NCBI GenBank assembly: GCA_964427185.1
Contig: CAYRSN010000046.1
Span: forward strand, 1-8,509
Source of the DNA: Sulfurivirga sp964427185
GTDB lineage: Bacteria; Pseudomonadota; Gammaproteobacteria; Thiomicrospirales; Thiomicrospiraceae
DNA length: 8,509 nucleotides
Direction of reading: 5' to 3'
Numbering within the stretch: position 1 is the stretch's first letter; each line of letters starts with the position of its first letter. Under the pieces are notes generated by a model. It did not search any database. It was given only the letters and a program-made list of their open reading frames with translations, and had not been told where the DNA came from. Below are positions 6,353 through 8,509 of this stretch, piece after piece. A program made the position numbers and the translations under genes.

Positions 6353-7028
6353 CATTCAGGCTGCGGAGGTAGCGGAGTATCTGTTGCGGCATCCTGATTT
6401 TTTTCAGGTGTTTCCAGAGCTGCTGGAGCAGCTGCAGGTGCCGGATCCTCGTCATGGGCGCGCCGTTTCACTGATGGAGCGGCAGGTACAGCGCCTGCGT
6501 GAAACTAAACGTCATTTGGAAGAGGAGGTGGGCGCGCTGCTTGCCGTCGCAGGGGATAATGACCACCTGTTTCAGAAGATGCACCGTTTGCATCTGGCGT
6601 TGATGGCAGCGAGAACAGATGAAGCCTTTGTGGCGGTGCTGTTGACGCATTTGACACGAATTTTTACTTTGGATCAGGTGCGTTTAATCAGTTTTGAAGT
6701 GCCGCAAGAAGTGGTACCGGGTATTTTGCAGCTGGGGCTGCATAGTGAGTGGCATCAGCTACTTAAGCAGCATCTGCCGCTGGGGCAACCAAGGTGTGGG
6801 TCTTTGGATGCACCGTGGCAGTCGGGGCTGTTTCAGGCAAAGCCTGCCATAGAAAGTATCTGTCTCATCCCGCTGGGGAACTGCAGGCAGTGGGGTGTAT
6901 TAGCACTGGGCAGCTGTGAGGCGGTGCGGTTTTCACCGGCATTGGATACTTTTTTTCTGAAGCTGCTGGGCGAGCTGGTGAGTGCGCGGCTGGGACATTT
7001 ATTTGGTGATGTGTACACAGCAGATTGA
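6345..7028 (+). CDS. DUF484 family protein (YigA-like, GAF-like fold)
   Basis: This is a 227-residue protein of the DUF484/YigA family, whose biochemical role is not established. The N-terminus VAEYLLRHPDFFQVFPELLEQL (9-30) and the following H-G-A-V-S-L-x-E-x-Q stretch (37-47) are typical. Residues about 43-65 (ERQVQRLRETKRHLEEE) are charged and likely form a coiled coil. Residues about 80-215 look like a GAF-type sensor domain, with SICLIPL (171-177) and WGVLALGS (183-190) as its core strands. An in-frame TTG at 6327 would add six residues. The ATG at 6345 is chosen because the family begins close to this point. It overlaps dapF by 8 nt, and its 3' end overlaps xerC by 20 nt. Constant linkage to xerC suggests an accessory role in recombination or cell division, but that is inference. 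Confidence 0.9.
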   Translation: MRDIQAAEVAEYLLRHPDFFQVFPELLEQLQVPDPRHGRAVSLMERQVQRLRETKRHLEEEVGALLAVAGDNDHLFQKMHRLHLALMAARTDEAFVAVLLTHLTRIFTLDQVRLISFEVPQEVVPGILQLGLHSEWHQLLKQHLPLGQPRCGSLDAPWQSGLFQAKPAIESICLIPLGNCRQWGVLALGSCEAVRFSPALDTFFLKLLGELVSARLGHLFGDVYTAD

Positions 7029-7899
7029 AGCTTTTTTGCAAACCTTTCAAAGGGTCCCTCATACCCGGCAAACATATGCGCGCGCCTTGCGGGGCTTTCT
7101 GACCTTTATGGCTGAGCAGGGAGTGGGTTCGTGGGCAGCAGTGACGCCGCAGTGTATTGAGGCTTATCTGGCATCGCTCAGCCGGCGTGGCCTGAAGGCT
7201 GCGACGCTGGCGAATCACTTGGCGGCGCTGCGCAGCTTTTTTCGTTATTTGCAGCAGTATGATCAGTTGAAGGGAAATCCGGCGCAGTTGGTGCGCTCGC
7301 CTAAGCGCCCGCAGAGGCTGCCTAAAGCGCTGACGGTGGAGCAGATGCAGCATTTGCTGGAAGGTACACCTAAAAGCTGGTTGGCGGTACGGGATCAGGC
7401 GATCTGGGAGTTACTGTATGCCAGCGGGATGCGGGTAAGTGAGCTGGCCAGTCTGACGCTTGCGCAGGGGCGAGCGCTATTACAGACGGGTGAAACACAG
7501 GTGTGTGGAAAGGGGGGTAAGACGCGAGTTGTTTTTGCCGGTGCGGCTGCACAGAAGGCTCTTGAGCAGTGGCTGAGTGTGCGGGCTGAGGTGCAGGCCG
7601 AAACGGACAGGCTGTTTATCAACCGTCGTGGGCAGGCGCTTTCGGTACGAACCGTTCAGCAGCGGCTCAAGGCGCGTGGGCAGCAATTAGGCTTGCCTCA
7701 GGAGGTGACACCCCATAAACTTCGCCATAGTTTTGCCACGCATGTGTTGGAAAGCAGTGGAGATCTGCGTGCGGTGCAGCGTTTTTTAGGGCATAGTAGC
7801 TTGGATGCCACGCAGATTTATACACGAATGGATTTTCAGCACTTGATGAAGGTTTATGAACAGGCGCATCCTCGCGCCCAGAAAAAGGATGAAACATGA
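7009..7899 (+). CDS. xerC: Site-specific tyrosine recombinase XerC
   Basis: XerC acts with XerD at the dif site to resolve chromosome dimers before division. The 296-residue product has an N-terminal SAM-like core-binding domain (about 1-90) and a catalytic domain with all expected residues: R142 in SGMRVSEL, K168 in GKGGK, H236 and R239 in HKLRHSFATH, H262 in LGHSS and nucleophile Y271 in TQIYTRMD. The ending DFQHLMKVYEQAHPRA is typical of XerC and differs from XerD, and the dapF-DUF484 context also points to XerC. A GTG at 6982 and a GTG at 7006 are alternative starts. The ATG at 7009 gives a family-like N-terminus and length (E. coli 298), although its Shine-Dalgarno is poor; coupling to DUF484 is likely. 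The stop overlaps the hslV start as ATGA. It is a housekeeping recombinase rather than a phage or integron integrase. Confidence 0.95.
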   Translation: MCTQQIEAFLQTFQRVPHTRQTYARALRGFLTFMAEQGVGSWAAVTPQCIEAYLASLSRRGLKAATLANHLAALRSFFRYLQQYDQLKGNPAQLVRSPKRPQRLPKALTVEQMQHLLEGTPKSWLAVRDQAIWELLYASGMRVSELASLTLAQGRALLQTGETQVCGKGGKTRVVFAGAAAQKALEQWLSVRAEVQAETDRLFINRRGQALSVRTVQQRLKARGQQLGLPQEVTPHKLRHSFATHVLESSGDLRAVQRFLGHSSLDATQIYTRMDFQHLMKVYEQAHPRAQKKDET

Positions 7900-8429
7900 G
7901 TTTTAAAGGCACGACGATACTTTGTGTACGCCGTAATGGTCAGATGGTCATTGGCGGTGACGGCCAGGTTACCTTGGGAAATGTGGTCATGAAAGGCAAT
8001 GCCCGTAAGGTAAGGCGGTTGTACAGCGGTAAGATTCTTGCAGGTTTTGCCGGGGCAACGGCGGATGCTTTTACACTGTTTGAGCGTTTTGAAGGCAAGC
8101 TGCAGGCTTATGGCGGCCAGCTGATGCGTGCGGCGGTGGAAATGGCCAAGGACTGGCGCACTGATCGAGCGCTACGCCGTCTGGAGGCGATGATGATCGT
8201 GGCGGATCGAGACACAATGCTGCTGCTGTCCGGCACTGGTGATGTTATTGAACCGGAAAATGACTTTATCGCTATTGGCTCGGGCGGCAGTTATGCACAT
8301 GCTGCAGCACTGGCTTTGATGGAAAACACGGAACTTTCAGCCCGTGAAATTACGGAAAAAGCCCTTAATATTGCAGCGGATCTTTGTATTTACACTAATC
8401 ATTCATTAACCATTGAGGAGTTGCATTGA
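7896..8429 (+). CDS. hslV: ATP-dependent protease peptidase subunit HslV (ClpQ)
   Basis: HslV is the threonine peptidase that forms a double hexameric ring and degrades substrates supplied by HslU. The 177-residue product shows a short leader, MSFKG, followed by Thr-Thr at 6-7. Removal of the leader would expose Thr6 as the N-terminal nucleophile, as in other HslV proteins. D22 in GGDGQVTLG and K38 in NARKVRR match the catalytic Asp17 and Lys33 of mature E. coli HslV. FAGATADAFTLFERFE (51-66), AKDWRTDRALRRLEA (84-98), IAIGSGGSYA (126-135) and the C-terminal IYTNHSLTIEEL are strongly conserved. The ATG overlaps the xerC stop (ATGA) and has AAGGA 6 nt upstream. The unusual point is context: hslU does not follow. 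A YqhA-like gene does, sharing one base with the hslV stop, while hslU heads the divergent operon. Confidence 0.98.
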   Translation: MSFKGTTILCVRRNGQMVIGGDGQVTLGNVVMKGNARKVRRLYSGKILAGFAGATADAFTLFERFEGKLQAYGGQLMRAAVEMAKDWRTDRALRRLEAMMIVADRDTMLLLSGTGDVIEPENDFIAIGSGGSYAHAAALALMENTELSAREITEKALNIAADLCIYTNHSLTIEELH

Positions 8430-8509
8430 TGTTTAAAAAAATTGAACCCGGATTAGAGCGGTTTTTATGGAACAGCCGGTTTGTTGTCTTTGTGGCGGTG
8501 TTTGCCAGC
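8429..8509 (+). CDS. Probable YqhA/UPF0114-family membrane protein, 3' partial
   Basis: The first 27 codons of a gene run off the end of the window. The ATG at 8429-8431 overlaps the hslV stop as TGATG, and GAGGAG (8415-8420) lies 8 nt upstream, so both the start and its co-expression with hslV look firm. The visible peptide opens MFKKIEPGLERFLWNSRFV and turns hydrophobic from about residue 18, which suggests a membrane helix begins there. The ERFLWNSRF pattern resembles the N-terminus of the UPF0114/YqhA family of small inner-membrane proteins of unknown function. With so little sequence, another small membrane protein remains possible. Confidence 0.55.
   Translation, partial: MFKKIEPGLERFLWNSRFVVFVAVFAS

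Noticed and set aside
7009..7899. The tyrosine recombinase as a sign of an integrated phage or integron.
   Set aside because: The dapF-DUF484 context and the XerC-type C-terminus mark it as the housekeeping enzyme, and no attachment sites or mobile genes are nearby.
1..8509. A previously undescribed multi-gene system.
   Set aside because: Every complete gene belongs to a recognised core family. Novelty is limited to gene order and to the 155-bp divergent region.

Overview
The window looks like ordinary core chromosome of a motile, ubiquinone-making proteobacterium, most likely a gammaproteobacterium. The reasons are UbiJ and UbiB next to UbiE, a CheV coupling protein, a meso-DAP pathway epimerase (DapF), the dapF-DUF484-xerC cluster, and a DUF971 gene next to hslU. 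A betaproteobacterium is not excluded. There is no sign of a mobile element, CRISPR array, rRNA or tRNA, or of recently acquired DNA.

Layout: (1) 1-683, + strand: the 3' part of cheV; its N-terminal CheW region starts before the window. (2) 684-725: a short convergent gap with one imperfect hairpin. (3) 726-5360, - strand: a five-gene cluster transcribed hslU, DUF971, ubiE, ubiJ, ubiB. Each gene overlaps the next (4, 23, 1 and 17 nt), so it is almost certainly one operon. It joins half of a protease (the HslU unfoldase) to late ubiquinone synthesis. (4) 5361-5515: a 155-bp divergent control region with a TATAAT box facing each way, a G-run/C-run hairpin with a T-tract just downstream of the dapF-side promoter, and alternating T- and A-tracts. 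(5) 5516-8509, + strand: dapF, DUF484, xerC, hslV and the start of a YqhA/UPF0114-like membrane protein. These genes also overlap in series (8, 20, 4 and 1 nt). DapF makes meso-diaminopimelate for cell wall and lysine; XerC resolves chromosome dimers; HslV is the peptidase that works with HslU.

The most distinctive feature is that the two subunits of one protease, HslV and HslU, lie in two divergent operons: hslV at the distal end of one, hslU at the head of the other. In most bacteria hslV and hslU are adjacent and co-transcribed, often behind xerC. Here the xerC-hslV link and the hslU-DUF971-ubiE link both survive, and only the hslV-hslU junction is broken. One inversion of a dapF..hslV block would give this arrangement. 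I found no new system: every complete gene belongs to a known family. The non-coding interest is concentrated in the 155-bp divergent region, especially the hairpin at the predicted 5' end of the dapF-xerC-hslV mRNA.
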